The position numbers and the translations under genes are program-made. Below, in pieces: positions 25,607-38,432 of a stretch of DNA of 64,000 nucleotides; within the stretch, counting starts at the first letter, position 1, and every line of letters starts with the position of its first letter. Source of the stretch: an uncultured Pelagibacteraceae bacterium (GTDB lineage Bacteria > Pseudomonadota > Alphaproteobacteria > Pelagibacterales > Pelagibacteraceae); assembly GCA_902554135.1 (NCBI GenBank), contig CACDNJ010000001.1:1-64000 (forward strand), given 5' to 3'. The notes under the pieces are model-generated. The model saw only the letters and a list, made by a program, of their open reading frames with translations, had not been told where the DNA came from and searched no databases.

Positions 25607-26572
25607 ATGATTCTAAGAAACAATAAATTTACAATAGTAGCTTCTTTTCTGTTTGCTATCTTATTGTTTTTTCCAAATTTAGCTAGAGCTGAGGAAGAAA
25701 ATTCTGTAAATATTTCTGCTGAAATTCAACAATTAAGAAAAGATTTAAAGACACTCGAAAAAGCAGTTTATAAATCTTCAGATATTACCCCTTCTACATC
25801 TTCATCAAAGAATTTAAACGAAGATATTTTGACCCGACATCTGTTAAAATTGAATGAAATAGAAAGTCAATTTCAAGAACTTACAAATAGATTTGAAGAA
25901 GTAAATTTTAAAATGGATAAATTATCAAAAAGAATTACAAAGATGCAGTCCGATAATCAATTGAGATTCAGTGATTTGGAAAGCGGGAATATAGCGGCTA
26001 ATCAAGATTCAGTTGCAAAGAAAAAAAATCTTCCTGGAACTGATCTTCCCCAAGATCTTGGAAGAATATCTGATAGCGATCTTAATCAAACAAAAGAGGT
26101 TCAAAAAACACAATCAGTCGAGTCAGCTGGATTGGTAGTAACAGAAAAAACTTCTCCATCAAAATCTTTGTTGCCAAATAAACCTCCAAAAGAACAATAT
26201 GACTTTGCAGTAAGTTTTATCAAAGTAGGAGATTATGAGACCGCAGAATTTGCTCTTAAAGAATTTATCGATAAAAACAAAAGTGACGAACTTGCTGGTA
26301 GCGCCCAATATTGGTACGGAGAAACATTTAGAGTTAGACAACTTTATCAGGATGCAGCAGCAGCATATTTAGATGGTTATCAAAACTATCCTAGAAGTAA
26401 AAAAGCCCCCATCAATTTGTTAAAACTTGGAAGTACGTTAGTTCAATTAGGAGAGAAAGACCAAGGATGCTTGATGATTAATGGTGTTAAAAAACAATAT
26501 CCAAAAGCAAGCAAGTCTGTGTTACAAAAAGCAGAATATGAGAAGAAAAAATTCAAGTGTAGCAAGACTTAG
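25607..26572 (+). CDS. cpoB: Tol-Pal system protein CpoB/YbgF
   Basis: A 321-residue periplasmic protein. A signal peptide (MILRNNKFTIVASFLFAILLFFPNLARA) leads to a coiled coil (~residues 35-115), a linker, and a C-terminal TPR domain. The TPRs are 'YDFAVSFIKVGDYETAEFALKEFIDKN' and 'AQYWYGETFRVRQLYQDAAAAYLDGYQNYPRSKKAP', matching YbgF repeats. It coordinates Tol-Pal with peptidoglycan synthesis. ATG 25607 is preferred over an in-frame TTG at 25577, which lies in the terminator T-run. The end overlaps tilS by 35 bases. Confidence 0.9.
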   Translation: MILRNNKFTIVASFLFAILLFFPNLARAEEENSVNISAEIQQLRKDLKTLEKAVYKSSDITPSTSSSKNLNEDILTRHLLKLNEIESQFQELTNRFEEVNFKMDKLSKRITKMQSDNQLRFSDLESGNIAANQDSVAKKKNLPGTDLPQDLGRISDSDLNQTKEVQKTQSVESAGLVVTEKTSPSKSLLPNKPPKEQYDFAVSFIKVGDYETAEFALKEFIDKNKSDELAGSAQYWYGETFRVRQLYQDAAAAYLDGYQNYPRSKKAPINLLKLGSTLVQLGEKDQGCLMINGVKKQYPKASKSVLQKAEYEKKKFKCSKT

Positions 26573-27536
26573 CAATGCAAATATATATTCCAAAGTAAAA
26601 TCAATTTTAACTAAATACAAAAGGAACAATTCGTTTGTGGTTGGAGTTTCTGGCGGACCAGACAGTTTAGCGCTTAGTGCTTTAACTAATGTTATTGCCG
26701 AAGAGAAAAAATATAAATTTTTCTATGCAATGGTAGACCATGGGATAAGAAAAAATTCTGGAAAAGAGGCGTTACAAGTAAGAAGACTCTTGTATAGGCA
26801 CGGTATCAATCTTGAAATCTTGAGAAATAAAAAGCAAATTACAAACAACATTCAAAGAAAAGCTAGAGATATTAGGTACCAGTTATTAGAAGGTTTTTGT
26901 AAGAAGAAAAAAGCAAAATCTTTGCTTGTGGCTCACCATCAAGATGATCAAGTAGAAACATTCCTAATAAGGCTTGCTAGGGGCAGTGGAGTAGAAGGCC
27001 TTTCTTCTATGCAAGAAATGATTAATTTTAAAAGTGGAATTAGCCTAATTAGACCACTTCTTGAATTCAAAAAATCACAACTCACCTCTATTGCTAAAAA
27101 AACTTTTGGTAAAATTTTTAAAGATCCAAGCAATAAAAATAAGAAATTTTTGAGAACGAATATTAGAACTTTAAAAAGGAATCTTGTTAACAAAGGTATC
27201 GATCTTGAAAAAATTATTCGTTCAATAAAAAATATTGCATCTACAAAAGAAGCTATAGATTTTTATGTTGCAAGATCTATGAAAAAATTTGTTAAGTTTG
27301 AAAAAAAATCAACCATTTTGAATTTAACACAATTTAGCAAAGAACCTAGGGAAGTAAGATTTAGAATTATTAATAATATCGTAAAGAAGAGATCGAATTC
27401 CTACTATCCCCCAAAGTCGAAAAAAGTCCTGAATTTGATAAGCGGTTTTGAGAACAAGAATTTAAGAAAATGCACATTAGGAGGATGTATTTTTGAGAGA
27501 AAAAAAAGCTTTCTTCACGTGTCAAAAGAATTTTAA
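26538..27536 (+). CDS. tilS: tRNA(Ile)-lysidine synthase
   Basis: A 332-residue N-type PP-ATPase. The P-loop 'VVGVSGGPDSLALSAL' has SGGPDS at residues 38-43; 'AMVDHGIRKNSGKEA' and 'LVAHHQDDQVETFLIRLARGSGVEGLSSM' are the further substrate and ATP motifs. It modifies C34 of tRNA-Ile (CAU) to lysidine so that it reads AUA, an essential job. Start ATG 26538 lies inside cpoB; an in-frame ATG at 26481 would overlap more. A 117-base gap with a candidate promoter separates it from ftsH. Confidence 0.93.
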   Translation: MRRKNSSVARLSNANIYSKVKSILTKYKRNNSFVVGVSGGPDSLALSALTNVIAEEKKYKFFYAMVDHGIRKNSGKEALQVRRLLYRHGINLEILRNKKQITNNIQRKARDIRYQLLEGFCKKKKAKSLLVAHHQDDQVETFLIRLARGSGVEGLSSMQEMINFKSGISLIRPLLEFKKSQLTSIAKKTFGKIFKDPSNKNKKFLRTNIRTLKRNLVNKGIDLEKIIRSIKNIASTKEAIDFYVARSMKKFVKFEKKSTILNLTQFSKEPREVRFRIINNIVKKRSNSYYPPKSKKVLNLISGFENKNLRKCTLGGCIFERKKSFLHVSKEF

Positions 27537-27558
27537 CAATTACTAAATTAGGTAGATT

Positions 27559-27587
27559 TTGACTAAACTACTACAATTTGTCATATT
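27559..27587 (+). promoter_or_regulatory. Candidate sigma-70 promoter for ftsH
   Basis: TTGACT (27559-27564) and CATATT (27582-27587) are separated by exactly 17 bases, in the gap between tilS and ftsH. It is the best -35/-10 pair in that gap; the -10 is imperfect. No sigma-32-like motif was noted. Start site and strength are not shown by the sequence. Confidence 0.45.
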
Positions 27588-27652
27588 TTAATGCTAAATT
27601 AATTCTTATAGTACTTGTTTAATTATTAAAAATACCTATTTATATATAGAGA

Positions 27653-29551
27653 ATGAATTTTAGAAATTTATTAATGTGGGGTTTGATAGTCCTATTGTCA
27701 GTAGGGCTTTTTAATCTTTTTCAAAATCCGAGTAAACAGAATTCAGCAAAGAATGAAATTGCTTTTTCAAAATTTTTAGAAGAAGTTGACACAGGAAGAG
27801 TTGTAGAAGTTGAGATTCAAGGAAATAATATTAAAGGTGTTTTATCTGATGGGTCTAAGTTCACAACATATTCGCCAAACTATCCTGATTTAGTAAGTAA
27901 ACTTTCAGAAAAAAATGTTAGTATTGTTGCATCACCAGTAGAAGATAAAATGCCATCTCTTTTGGGAGTGCTTTTATCTTGGTTCCCAATGTTACTCTTA
28001 ATAGGAGTGTGGATATTTTTTATGCGTCAAATGCAAGGGGGCAGAGGTGGAGCAATGGGTTTTGGAAGATCCAAAGCAAAATTACTCAATGAAGCTCAAG
28101 GAAAAGTTACCTTCAACGATGTGGCTGGAATTGAAGAAGCCAAAGAAGAAGTCGAGGAGATTGTTGAGTTTTTAAAAGATCCAAAAAAATTTAGAAGATT
28201 AGGTGGCAAGATACCAAAAGGTGCTTTACTAATTGGACCTCCAGGAACAGGAAAAACACTTTTGGCAAAAGCTATCGCGGGAGAAGCTAACGTTCCGTTC
28301 TTTACAATTTCAGGTTCAGATTTTGTTGAAATGTTTGTTGGCGTTGGTGCGTCGAGAGTTAGAGATATGTTTGAGCAAGGAAAAAAACATGCTCCGTGTA
28401 TAATTTTTATTGATGAGATAGATGCCGTTGGAAGAAGTAGAGGTGCAGGCTTAGGCGGTGGTAACGATGAAAGAGAACAAACTTTAAATCAGCTTTTAGT
28501 CGAAATGGATGGTTTCGATACAAACGAAGGTATTATTTTAATAGCTGCTACGAATAGACCTGACGTTTTGGATCCAGCCCTTTTAAGACCAGGAAGATTT
28601 GATAGACAAGTTGTTGTTCCAAACCCAGATATTCTTGGAAGAGAAGCAATTCTTAAAGTTCATATTAAAAAGATTAGTACAGGACCAGATGTTAAACTCA
28701 GAACTATTGCAAGAGGAACGCCTGGTTTTTCAGGAGCTGATTTAGCTAATCTTGTAAATGAATCGGCTTTATTGGCTGCTAGAAAAAATAAAAGAGTCGT
28801 GACTATGTCTGATGTTGAAGAAGCAAAAGACAAAGTAATGATGGGCGCTGAAAGAAGATCGATGGTAATGACTGAGGAAGAGAAAAAATTGACAGCCTAT
28901 CATGAAGGTGGTCATGCAATAGTTGCTTTAAATGAAAAAGCATCTGATCCAATTCACAAAGCCACTATTATACCAAGAGGTAGGGCTCTCGGTATGGTAA
29001 TGAGATTACCTGAAAGAGACCAGCTATCAGTTACAAGAGAAAAAATGTACTCAGATATTGCTGTGGCAATGGGAGGTAGGATTGCCGAAGAATTAATTTT
29101 TGGTCATGACAAAGTAACTTCTGGAGCGTCGTCTGATATTGATATGGCGACCAGAATGGCAAAAAACATGGTGACTAAATACGGCATGAGCAAAGATCTT
29201 GGACCAATAGCATACGGTGAAAACGAAGACGAAGTATTTCTTGGTAGACAAATCGCAAGACAACAACATATGTCTGAGGAAACTGCTAAAAAAGTAGATT
29301 TTGAAGTTAAAAAAATAATTAGCACTAGCTATGATAGAGCGAAGCAAGTTTTAACTGAAAAAATTGATGATCTTCATAAGCTTGCAAAAGCATTACTTGT
29401 ATATGAAACTTTGACCGGTGATGAAATCAGGGATTTGATTTTAAAAAATATTCAACCAACCAAGTTATCGAAAAAAGAAGAAGAAGAGGCTGATGACAAA
29501 GCTTCTTCAGCTATAGATTCTATTGGTTTAAAACCAAAACCAGCACTATAA
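27653..29551 (+). CDS. ftsH: ATP-dependent zinc metalloprotease FtsH
   Basis: A 632-residue membrane AAA+ protease. Two N-terminal membrane helices (~5-22 and ~100-122) flank a periplasmic domain. Walker A GPPGTGKT is near residue 195 and Walker B is '[11 protein letters not shown]'; the second region of homology is '[21 protein letters not shown]'. The zinc site is HEGGH with His417 (more often HEAGH). It degrades unassembled membrane proteins and, in E. coli, RpoH and LpxC; rpoH is encoded 4.5 kb away. It is followed by folP after 10 bases. Confidence 0.97.
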   Translation: MNFRNLLMWGLIVLLSVGLFNLFQNPSKQNSAKNEIAFSKFLEEVDTGRVVEVEIQGNNIKGVLSDGSKFTTYSPNYPDLVSKLSEKNVSIVASPVEDKMPSLLGVLLSWFPMLLLIGVWIFFMRQMQGGRGGAMGFGRSKAKLLNEAQGKVTFNDVAGIEEAKEEVEEIVEFLKDPKKFRRLGGKIPKGALLIGPPGTGKTLLAKAIAGEANVPFFTISGSDFVEMFVGVGASRVRDMFEQGKKHAPCIIFIDEIDAVGRSRGAGLGGGNDEREQTLNQLLVEMDGFDTNEGIILIAATNRPDVLDPALLRPGRFDRQVVVPNPDILGREAILKVHIKKISTGPDVKLRTIARGTPGFSGADLANLVNESALLAARKNKRVVTMSDVEEAKDKVMMGAERRSMVMTEEEKKLTAYHEGGHAIVALNEKASDPIHKATIIPRGRALGMVMRLPERDQLSVTREKMYSDIAVAMGGRIAEELIFGHDKVTSGASSDIDMATRMAKNMVTKYGMSKDLGPIAYGENEDEVFLGRQIARQQHMSEETAKKVDFEVKKIISTSYDRAKQVLTEKIDDLHKLAKALLVYETLTGDEIRDLILKNIQPTKLSKKEEEEADDKASSAIDSIGLKPKPAL

Positions 29552-29561
29552 TAAGCAGATC

Positions 29562-30623
29562 ATGAGAAAATATTACACTAGGGCGTGTAATTTTTATCAT
29601 GGAAAAGCCGCAAAAAATCTTATTCAATCCAAGAAGGCTCTTCCATTAAATGGTAAAAATGACATAGCTTTTGACAAGATTGAAGTTTTTATTAGAGAAA
29701 AAGGTAAGGTAAAAAGCAATTTAATTCACTGTAAAGATATAAAAAAACTTAAAAAAAATATAAAAAAAATCGTTAAACAAGACATAAAAAAAATAACCTC
29801 AAAAAGAAAGAATTTTTTAAAGCATATCAATTTTTCTAAACCCTCGATAATGGGTGTTTTAAATTTAACCCCAGATAGCTTTTCGGATGGTGGCAAATTT
29901 AATAAAGGGAGCAGATCATTCAAACATATATCAAACATGATCGAATCTGGCGCTGGGATTATTGATGTGGGAGGTGAGTCAACAAGACCAGGCTCTAAAA
30001 CAATAGACCCAATAACGGAATGGAAAAGAATTGAACATGTTTTAAAAAATTTTAAGAAAAAATATAAAAAAACTTGTTTATCAATAGATACAAGAAAATC
30101 TGATTTAATGCTTAAAAGCATTAAATGTGGGGCGGACTTAATAAATGATGTATCAGGATTTAGATATGATCAAAGTTCTTTGTCAAAATTAAAAAAATAC
30201 AATATTCCAAAGGTTATACATCATATGCAGGGCACACCTAATACCATGCAAAAAAATCCTAAATATAAAAATGTTTTGTTGGATATTTATGATTTTTTTG
30301 AAACAAGTGTTAATCAAAAATTTAAAGACAAGAAAATCGTTTTAGATCCAGGTATTGGCTTTGGTAAAACTTTGAAACATAATTTGACTTTAATTTCAAA
30401 AATATCTTTGTTTCATAGCCTTGGCTTTCCTATTTTGGTTGGAACTTCAAGAAAGAGATTTATCAACCAAATATCCGGAAAGCATGATAGTAAAGATAGG
30501 ACAGGCGGAACTTTAGCTTCAGTTCTTTTTTTACTGTCACAAGGTGTACAAATTTTTAGAGTGCATAATGTTAATGAAGTAAAGCAAGGAATTCTGGTAT
30601 TTGAAAAAATACTATTAAATTAA
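29562..30623 (+). CDS. folP: Dihydropteroate synthase with N-terminal extension
   Basis: A 353-residue protein. The DHPS domain starts at about residue 95: 'IMGVLNLTPDSFSDGGKF' (pterin/metal motif), 'IIDVGGESTRPGSK', 'LINDVSGFRYD', 'LDPGIGFGKTLKHNL' and the C-terminal 'VHNVNEVKQGI'. It joins 6-hydroxymethyl-dihydropterin pyrophosphate and p-aminobenzoate. The first ~90 residues, with 'ALPLNGKNDIAFDKIEVF' and then a Lys-rich stretch, are additional; from memory similar N-terminal extensions occur in other alphaproteobacterial FolP proteins. It overlaps glmM by 1 base (TAATG). Confidence 0.95.
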   Translation: MRKYYTRACNFYHGKAAKNLIQSKKALPLNGKNDIAFDKIEVFIREKGKVKSNLIHCKDIKKLKKNIKKIVKQDIKKITSKRKNFLKHINFSKPSIMGVLNLTPDSFSDGGKFNKGSRSFKHISNMIESGAGIIDVGGESTRPGSKTIDPITEWKRIEHVLKNFKKKYKKTCLSIDTRKSDLMLKSIKCGADLINDVSGFRYDQSSLSKLKKYNIPKVIHHMQGTPNTMQKNPKYKNVLLDIYDFFETSVNQKFKDKKIVLDPGIGFGKTLKHNLTLISKISLFHSLGFPILVGTSRKRFINQISGKHDSKDRTGGTLASVLFLLSQGVQIFRVHNVNEVKQGILVFEKILLN

Positions 30624-31954
30624 TGAAAAATAAATATTTTGGTACAGACGGTATCAGAGGAACTGTTAATCAAGGAAATATTACTGGAGAAAAATTTTTT
30701 AAATTTGGCTTAGCATCTGGTACTTATTTCAAAAATCAAAAAAAATCTAAACAGATTGCAATCATAGCGAAGGATACAAGATTATCCGGATACACTTTAG
30801 AACCTGCTCTGGTATCAGGATTGGTCTCAGGCGGAATGCATGTTTTTACTCTGGGCCCTTTACCAACCAATGGACTTGCTATGTTAACAAAATTAATGAA
30901 AGCAAATATGGGTATTATGATTACAGCATCTCATAACCCTTATCATGATAATGGACTCAAGTTATTTGGTCCAGATGGAATGAAGTTATCAGACCAAATA
31001 GAAAAGAAGATTGAAAAATTAATAGATGCCAAAAATACAAAACAACTTACGAATCCTAAACTATTGGGCAGGGTTAAGCGATTAGAAGATGGAAACGAAA
31101 GGTATATTAAAATATTAAAAAATAATTTTCCAAATAATTTTCACTTAAGAGGTACAAAAATAGTTTTAGATTGTGCCAATGGAGCTTGCTATAAAGCTGC
31201 TCCAAAATTATTAAAAGAACTCGGAGCAAAAGTTATTTCTATTGGTGTAAACCCTAATGGTTTTAATATTAATGAAAAGTGTGGGTCAACTTATCCATCC
31301 AAAATTAAGTCAGCAGTTAAAAAATTTAAAGCTAATGTTGGAATTGCCTTCGACGGAGATGCCGACAGAATTATTATGTGCGATGAAAAAGGTAAAATCG
31401 TAGATGGAGATCAAATTATCGCCATGCTTGCCAACAGATGGAAATCAAAAAGAATTTTAAGAGGAGGTGTAATTGGAACTTTAATGTCTAATTATGGTCT
31501 AGAAAAATTTTTAAATCATCAAAAAATAAAATTTTTTAGATCTAAAGTAGGTGATAGATATGTTAAGGAAAAAATGAAAAAATTTAATTTTAATCTAGGT
31601 GGTGAACAGTCAGGCCATATAATTTTGGGTAAATTTGCAACAACGGGTGATGGATTGATGGTTGCATTGGAAGTCTTGTTTTCTTTAAGAAAAGGTAAAA
31701 AGGCTAGCAAGTTATTGAATGTTTTTAAACCTTTACCTCAAATTTTGGAGAATGTTGTTGTGAAAGACAAAAACATAATTAATAAATTCAAATGTAAAAA
31801 TGCAATTAAGAAAGCCAATAAACTTATGGGTTATGATGGAAGAATTTTAGTGAGAAAATCTGGGACTGAACCAAAAATTAGAATTATGGCTGAGTCACAT
31901 GATAAAAGCTTAATTTTAAAATGTATAAAGATAATCAAAAAATCAATAAAATAA
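30623..31954 (+). CDS. glmM: Phosphoglucosamine mutase
   Basis: A 443-residue alpha-D-phosphohexomutase. 'KYFGTDGIRGTVNQG' is the GlmM start signature, the phosphoserine is Ser103 in 'MITASHNPYHDNG', the Mg loop is 'AFDGDADRIIMCD', the sugar loop is 'GGEQSGHII', and the phosphate-binding end is 'VRKSGTEPKIRIMAE'. It makes glucosamine 1-phosphate for peptidoglycan and LPS. The order ftsH-folP-glmM matches the gammaproteobacterial operon. thiD follows after one spacer base. Confidence 0.97.
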   Translation: MKNKYFGTDGIRGTVNQGNITGEKFFKFGLASGTYFKNQKKSKQIAIIAKDTRLSGYTLEPALVSGLVSGGMHVFTLGPLPTNGLAMLTKLMKANMGIMITASHNPYHDNGLKLFGPDGMKLSDQIEKKIEKLIDAKNTKQLTNPKLLGRVKRLEDGNERYIKILKNNFPNNFHLRGTKIVLDCANGACYKAAPKLLKELGAKVISIGVNPNGFNINEKCGSTYPSKIKSAVKKFKANVGIAFDGDADRIIMCDEKGKIVDGDQIIAMLANRWKSKRILRGGVIGTLMSNYGLEKFLNHQKIKFFRSKVGDRYVKEKMKKFNFNLGGEQSGHIILGKFATTGDGLMVALEVLFSLRKGKKASKLLNVFKPLPQILENVVVKDKNIINKFKCKNAIKKANKLMGYDGRILVRKSGTEPKIRIMAESHDKSLILKCIKIIKKSIK

Positions 31955-31955
31955 A

Positions 31956-34953
<2,998 letters not shown>

Positions 34954-34984
34954 CGTTGTATATATATTTATTAATTAAAGTTCT

Positions 34985-35965
34985 TCAATTACCAAATTTA
35001 TCAAGAAAGTCTAGCATTTTTTTAAAATCATAGGGTAATTTTGAGTCAAAATTAAGAAATGAGTTTTTTGTTGGATGAACCAAACCTAAACTTTTGGCAT
35101 GCAGAGCTTGTCTATCGAAATCAGAAAGTATTTTTTCAAATTTTTCATTTATTTTTCTAAATTTTATTTTTTTCTTTCCATATTTTTTATCACCAATCAG
35201 AGGATTTCCTTTGAATGCCAAATGTACTCTTATCTGATGTGTTCTTCCTGTTTCTAAAGTACATTCTACTAAGCTAATTTTTGGTATTTCTTTTGAACTA
35301 AAAGTCTTTAAAGTTTTGTAGTTTGTCACCGCTTTTTTTCCCAACCTTTCACTTACAGACATAAGTTGTCTATTTTTTTTACTCCTTGATATTAGAGTCG
35401 TTATTTTTCCACTAAGAGGTCTAACTACTCCCCAAATTAATGCTAAGTATTTTCTTTTTATACTGTGATTACTAAACTGTTCAGACAAACGAGAATGTGC
35501 CTGATTATTTTTTGCTATTACTATTAGTCCGCTGGTATCTTTATCTATTCTATGAACTATGCCAGGTCTAAATTCTCCATTTAAATTTGATAGATTGTTT
35601 TTGTAAAGATATAGCAAACCATTAACTAAAGTCTCATCTTTGTTACCGGCTCCTGGATGAACAACTAGGCCGCTAGGTTTATTTATAACAACTATTTCTT
35701 TGTCTTCGTATACAACATCAAGCTTCATTTTTTTTGGCCTAATATCATCGGTTTTTTTTTCAGGAATATTTACTTCGATTAAATCATTTTTACTTATTTT
35801 TTCTGAAGCGGATACGATTAACTTTTTGTTAATCTTTATATTTTTTGAAAGAATAATTTTTTTTATTTGTGATCTCGTGAATGTTTTTAGACTGTTTGTT
35901 AAATATTTGTCTAATCTTATCTTTTTATCGAGATCTTTAGCAAAAAATGTTATTGTTTTATTCAT
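34985..35965 (-). CDS. rluD: Ribosomal large subunit pseudouridine synthase D
   Basis: A 326-residue RluA/RluD family synthase. An S4 RNA-binding domain lies in residues ~14-60 ('RLDKYLTNSLKTFTRSQIKK'), and the catalytic aspartate is Asp141 in 'GIVHRIDKDTSGLIVIAK'. 'LETGRTHQIRVHLAFKGNPLIGDKKYG' is the family's second motif. It converts uridines in helix 69 of 23S rRNA to pseudouridine. It is adjacent to rpoH, as in many alphaproteobacteria, and its start lies 30 bases from tRNA-Arg on the other strand. Confidence 0.94.
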   Translation of the reverse strand: MNKTITFFAKDLDKKIRLDKYLTNSLKTFTRSQIKKIILSKNIKINKKLIVSASEKISKNDLIEVNIPEKKTDDIRPKKMKLDVVYEDKEIVVINKPSGLVVHPGAGNKDETLVNGLLYLYKNNLSNLNGEFRPGIVHRIDKDTSGLIVIAKNNQAHSRLSEQFSNHSIKRKYLALIWGVVRPLSGKITTLISRSKKNRQLMSVSERLGKKAVTNYKTLKTFSSKEIPKISLVECTLETGRTHQIRVHLAFKGNPLIGDKKYGKKKIKFRKINEKFEKILSDFDRQALHAKSLGLVHPTKNSFLNFDSKLPYDFKKMLDFLDKFGN

Positions 35966-35994
35966 TTAATAATTTAAAAGTATTATATTCGGAC

Positions 35995-36072
35995 GGGCCG
36001 TTAGCTTCAACTGGATAGAGCGCTGCGCTTCGGACGCAGAGGTTGGGGATTCGAATTCTCCACGGCCCACCA
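35995..36072 (+). tRNA. tRNA-Arg (TCG)
   Basis: Acceptor GGGCCGT pairs with ACGGCCC. The anticodon stem CTGCG/CGCAG has loop CTTCGGA, so the anticodon is TCG (arginine). T-loop TTCGAAT and CCA are encoded; 78 nt in all. It lies on the plus strand between minus-strand genes. Confidence 0.96.
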
Positions 36073-36097
36073 AAAAGTGTAAGAGGAAATAACTAGT

Positions 36098-36913
36098 TTA
36101 TAAAATCCAATCTTTGTATTTTTCCTTATTATTTAGAATGTATTCAGGAAATCTTTCGTCAAATTTTATAACTTTAAAAACGTAATTACGATCATATAAA
36201 TCTTTGTTTAGCTTGATTCTTTCGTTGATTTTTTTTAAATCTCTAAATTCTTCGGTATTAAATTCTTGATGGGCATAACTTTTAATTTTTTTTGAAATAT
36301 CCTCTGGATTTTTAAGATCATTAAAATGCCAACCTCCATTTGATATAATCTGAGGTTGTCTAGGTTTATAAAATTTCCAAAAGGGTTTTTTTTTAGTTTT
36401 AATATTTCTTAACCATTGAGGAGATTGTAAATATTTTTTTTTACAAATTTTAGTTCCTGGCCAATTTTCAATAGTTGTGTTTAATAAATTTAATTTTTGA
36501 TGAAAATTTTTTTGTAAAAAACAAGCATACTTATTTTTTATATTAAATTCTTTTATTTTTTTTGGATCTGGAATTTCATCCAAGTCTGAAATCATTATTA
36601 AATCATTTTCATGGCAACTTTTATACCCTTTATAAAGAGAATTTCTTTGAAATTGATCTCTGACATGACTTGCAGACCAATTTTTTTGAAATTTGCTAAC
36701 ATCAATAGGCATATCATCAACAACAAGGTATTCTATTTTATCTTTAAATTTTGAGAATTTTTTAATATCAAAATTAAGTTTTTTTTCTTTGCCAGAATGA
36801 GTTTTGGTTGCTTCAGCTATTATAAATTTATCAACATGATCGTTTAAAACATTAAGCCTGATATCCAAAAGCATATCTTCATCGAAATACATAAAACAAT
36901 CGTACAAAGCCAT
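36098..36913 (-). CDS. Glycosyltransferase family 17 protein
   Basis: A 271-residue protein resembling the GT17 family (beta-1,4-mannosyl-glycoprotein N-acetylglucosaminyltransferase type). 'YDCFMYFDEDMLLDIRLNVLNDHVDKFIIAEATKTHSG' and the metal-binding region 'MISDLDEIPDPKKIKEF' are typical, and 'GWHFNDLKNPEDISKKI' is a late motif. In bacteria such enzymes decorate surface glycans. It is 3 bases downstream of an ABC-2 permease gene, so it may make or modify the exported material. The acceptor is unknown. Confidence 0.85.
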   Translation of the reverse strand: MALYDCFMYFDEDMLLDIRLNVLNDHVDKFIIAEATKTHSGKEKKLNFDIKKFSKFKDKIEYLVVDDMPIDVSKFQKNWSASHVRDQFQRNSLYKGYKSCHENDLIMISDLDEIPDPKKIKEFNIKNKYACFLQKNFHQKLNLLNTTIENWPGTKICKKKYLQSPQWLRNIKTKKKPFWKFYKPRQPQIISNGGWHFNDLKNPEDISKKIKSYAHQEFNTEEFRDLKKINERIKLNKDLYDRNYVFKVIKFDERFPEYILNNKEKYKDWIL

Positions 36914-36916
36914 TGA

Positions 36917-37708
36917 TTATTCACCCATATTAACTAATGTGCCTTTTTTTCGAGCTCCATAAAAAGCTAAATAGAAAACAATAATCGCGCCAACAAAATA
37001 AAATAAATTTAAAACTAGTGCGTTCATAATATTTTTATAGTCTACTACATTATTTACTAAAATGGATCTTGCTTCCTCGAATATATAAACTAATGGCAAA
37101 CCTTTAGCCAATATTTGTAACCATTCAGGTAAAATTGATAATGGGTAATAAACACAACCTAATGGAGCCAAAAGAAAAAGAGATGACCATGCGGTATTTT
37201 CAAAAGCCGGACCGAATCTTAAAAGACCCGAACTAACAAGCAGACCCAACGTTGTTCCAAAAAGATATAAACTTAAAAAAAGTAAAAACAGAGGGGGACC
37301 CATTGCTAGTAAAGAAACCCCAAATAATGGACTCATAATCATTATTGCCGGAATTATTCCAATCAAAGTTCTTAGCAAACATGTGGCTGTTAGTGCAGTT
37401 ATAATTTCACTAATTTTTAATGGTGCAATAAATAAATTTGTAAAATTCCTGCTCCATATTTCTTCCAAAAACAACATGTTGAAGCTTATGCTTGCTCGAA
37501 ATAAAAAATCATAGAGAATTGCGCAACTTAAAATAACGCCAACAGTATTATTATAATAATCACTATACATGGTGAAAAATTGTGAAATAAATCCCCAGAG
37601 AATTATCTGAATTGTCGGCCAATAAATAAGATCTAGGATTCTTGGAAAAGAACCTTTGATCAGATAAAGGTGGCGCATAGATAATGCAAACATTCTGTGA
37701 AATCTCAT
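36917..37708 (-). CDS. ABC-2 type transporter permease
   Basis: A 263-residue protein with about six hydrophobic segments, 'PRILDLIYWPTIQIILWGFISQFF' being the N-terminal one. The pattern is that of ABC-2 exporters (NodJ/drug or polysaccharide type), and 'LVFGTTLGLLVSSG'-like central helices ('LFGTTLGLLVSSGLLRFG') occur. It pairs with the ATPase gene 1 base upstream and precedes the GT17 gene. Export of a glycan or lipid is an inference from the neighbour. Confidence 0.85.
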   Translation of the reverse strand: MRFHRMFALSMRHLYLIKGSFPRILDLIYWPTIQIILWGFISQFFTMYSDYYNNTVGVILSCAILYDFLFRASISFNMLFLEEIWSRNFTNLFIAPLKISEIITALTATCLLRTLIGIIPAIMIMSPLFGVSLLAMGPPLFLLFLSLYLFGTTLGLLVSSGLLRFGPAFENTAWSSLFLLAPLGCVYYPLSILPEWLQILAKGLPLVYIFEEARSILVNNVVDYKNIMNALVLNLFYFVGAIIVFYLAFYGARKKGTLVNMGE

Positions 37709-37709
37709 A

Positions 37710-38432
37710 TTATTCCCTTACTATTTTTAAAAAAGTTTCTTCTAAATTTTTTCTTCCATGTTTCTTTATTAAGTTATCACATGTTCCCTTGTCTATTATT
37801 TTGCCTTTCTTCATCATCATTACTTCACTGCAAAGTCTTTCTACCTCATTCATATTGTGGGAAGCCAATAGAATAGTTGTGCCTTTTTTTGAAGCAAAAT
37901 TTTCTATATAGGTTCTAATGTAATCACCTACATCTGGATCAAGACTTGCCGTGGGTTCATCTAAAAGAAGTATTTCAGGATCATTAATTAATGCTTTAGC
38001 AAGAGACACTCTATTTTTTTGTCCAGAAGAAAGTTCTCCAGTTTTTCTCTTCTTGAACTCTCCTAAATTTAATTCATCTATTAAATCTGAAATCTTTTTT
38101 TGTAAATTGTTTACACCATACATTTTTCCATAAACCTTAAGATTTTCCTCAATAGTAAGTTTTTTTGGAAGCTCAATATATGGTGAGATAAAATTCACCT
38201 TCTCTAGTATTTCTGTTCTAATATTTTCTTTTTCAATATTTTTTTCATTAATAAAAACACTACCAGAGGTAGGTTTTATTAATCCAAGAATCATTCCTAT
38301 TGTTGTTGTTTTACCGCAACCATTTGGACCTAAAAGGCCTACGATTGAACCCTTGTTGATTTTGAAGTTTATATTTCTAACTGCCTCAATATTATTGTAT
38401 TTTTTATTTAGATTTTTAATTTCAATACTCAT
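37710..38432 (-). CDS. ABC transporter ATP-binding protein
   Basis: A 240-residue single ABC ATPase domain. Walker A 'GLLGPNGCGKTTTIGMILG' (~residue 33), the signature 'TGELSSGQKNRVSLAKAL' (~132), Walker B 'ILLLDEPTASLD' (~157) and the H-loop 'ILLASHNMNE' are all intact. It is of the CcmA/NodI type that drives ABC-2 exporters and pairs with the following permease gene. It overlaps tsaC by 4 bases. Confidence 0.93.
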   Translation of the reverse strand: MSIEIKNLNKKYNNIEAVRNINFKINKGSIVGLLGPNGCGKTTTIGMILGLIKPTSGSVFINEKNIEKENIRTEILEKVNFISPYIELPKKLTIEENLKVYGKMYGVNNLQKKISDLIDELNLGEFKKRKTGELSSGQKNRVSLAKALINDPEILLLDEPTASLDPDVGDYIRTYIENFASKKGTTILLASHNMNEVERLCSEVMMMKKGKIIDKGTCDNLIKKHGRKNLEETFLKIVRE

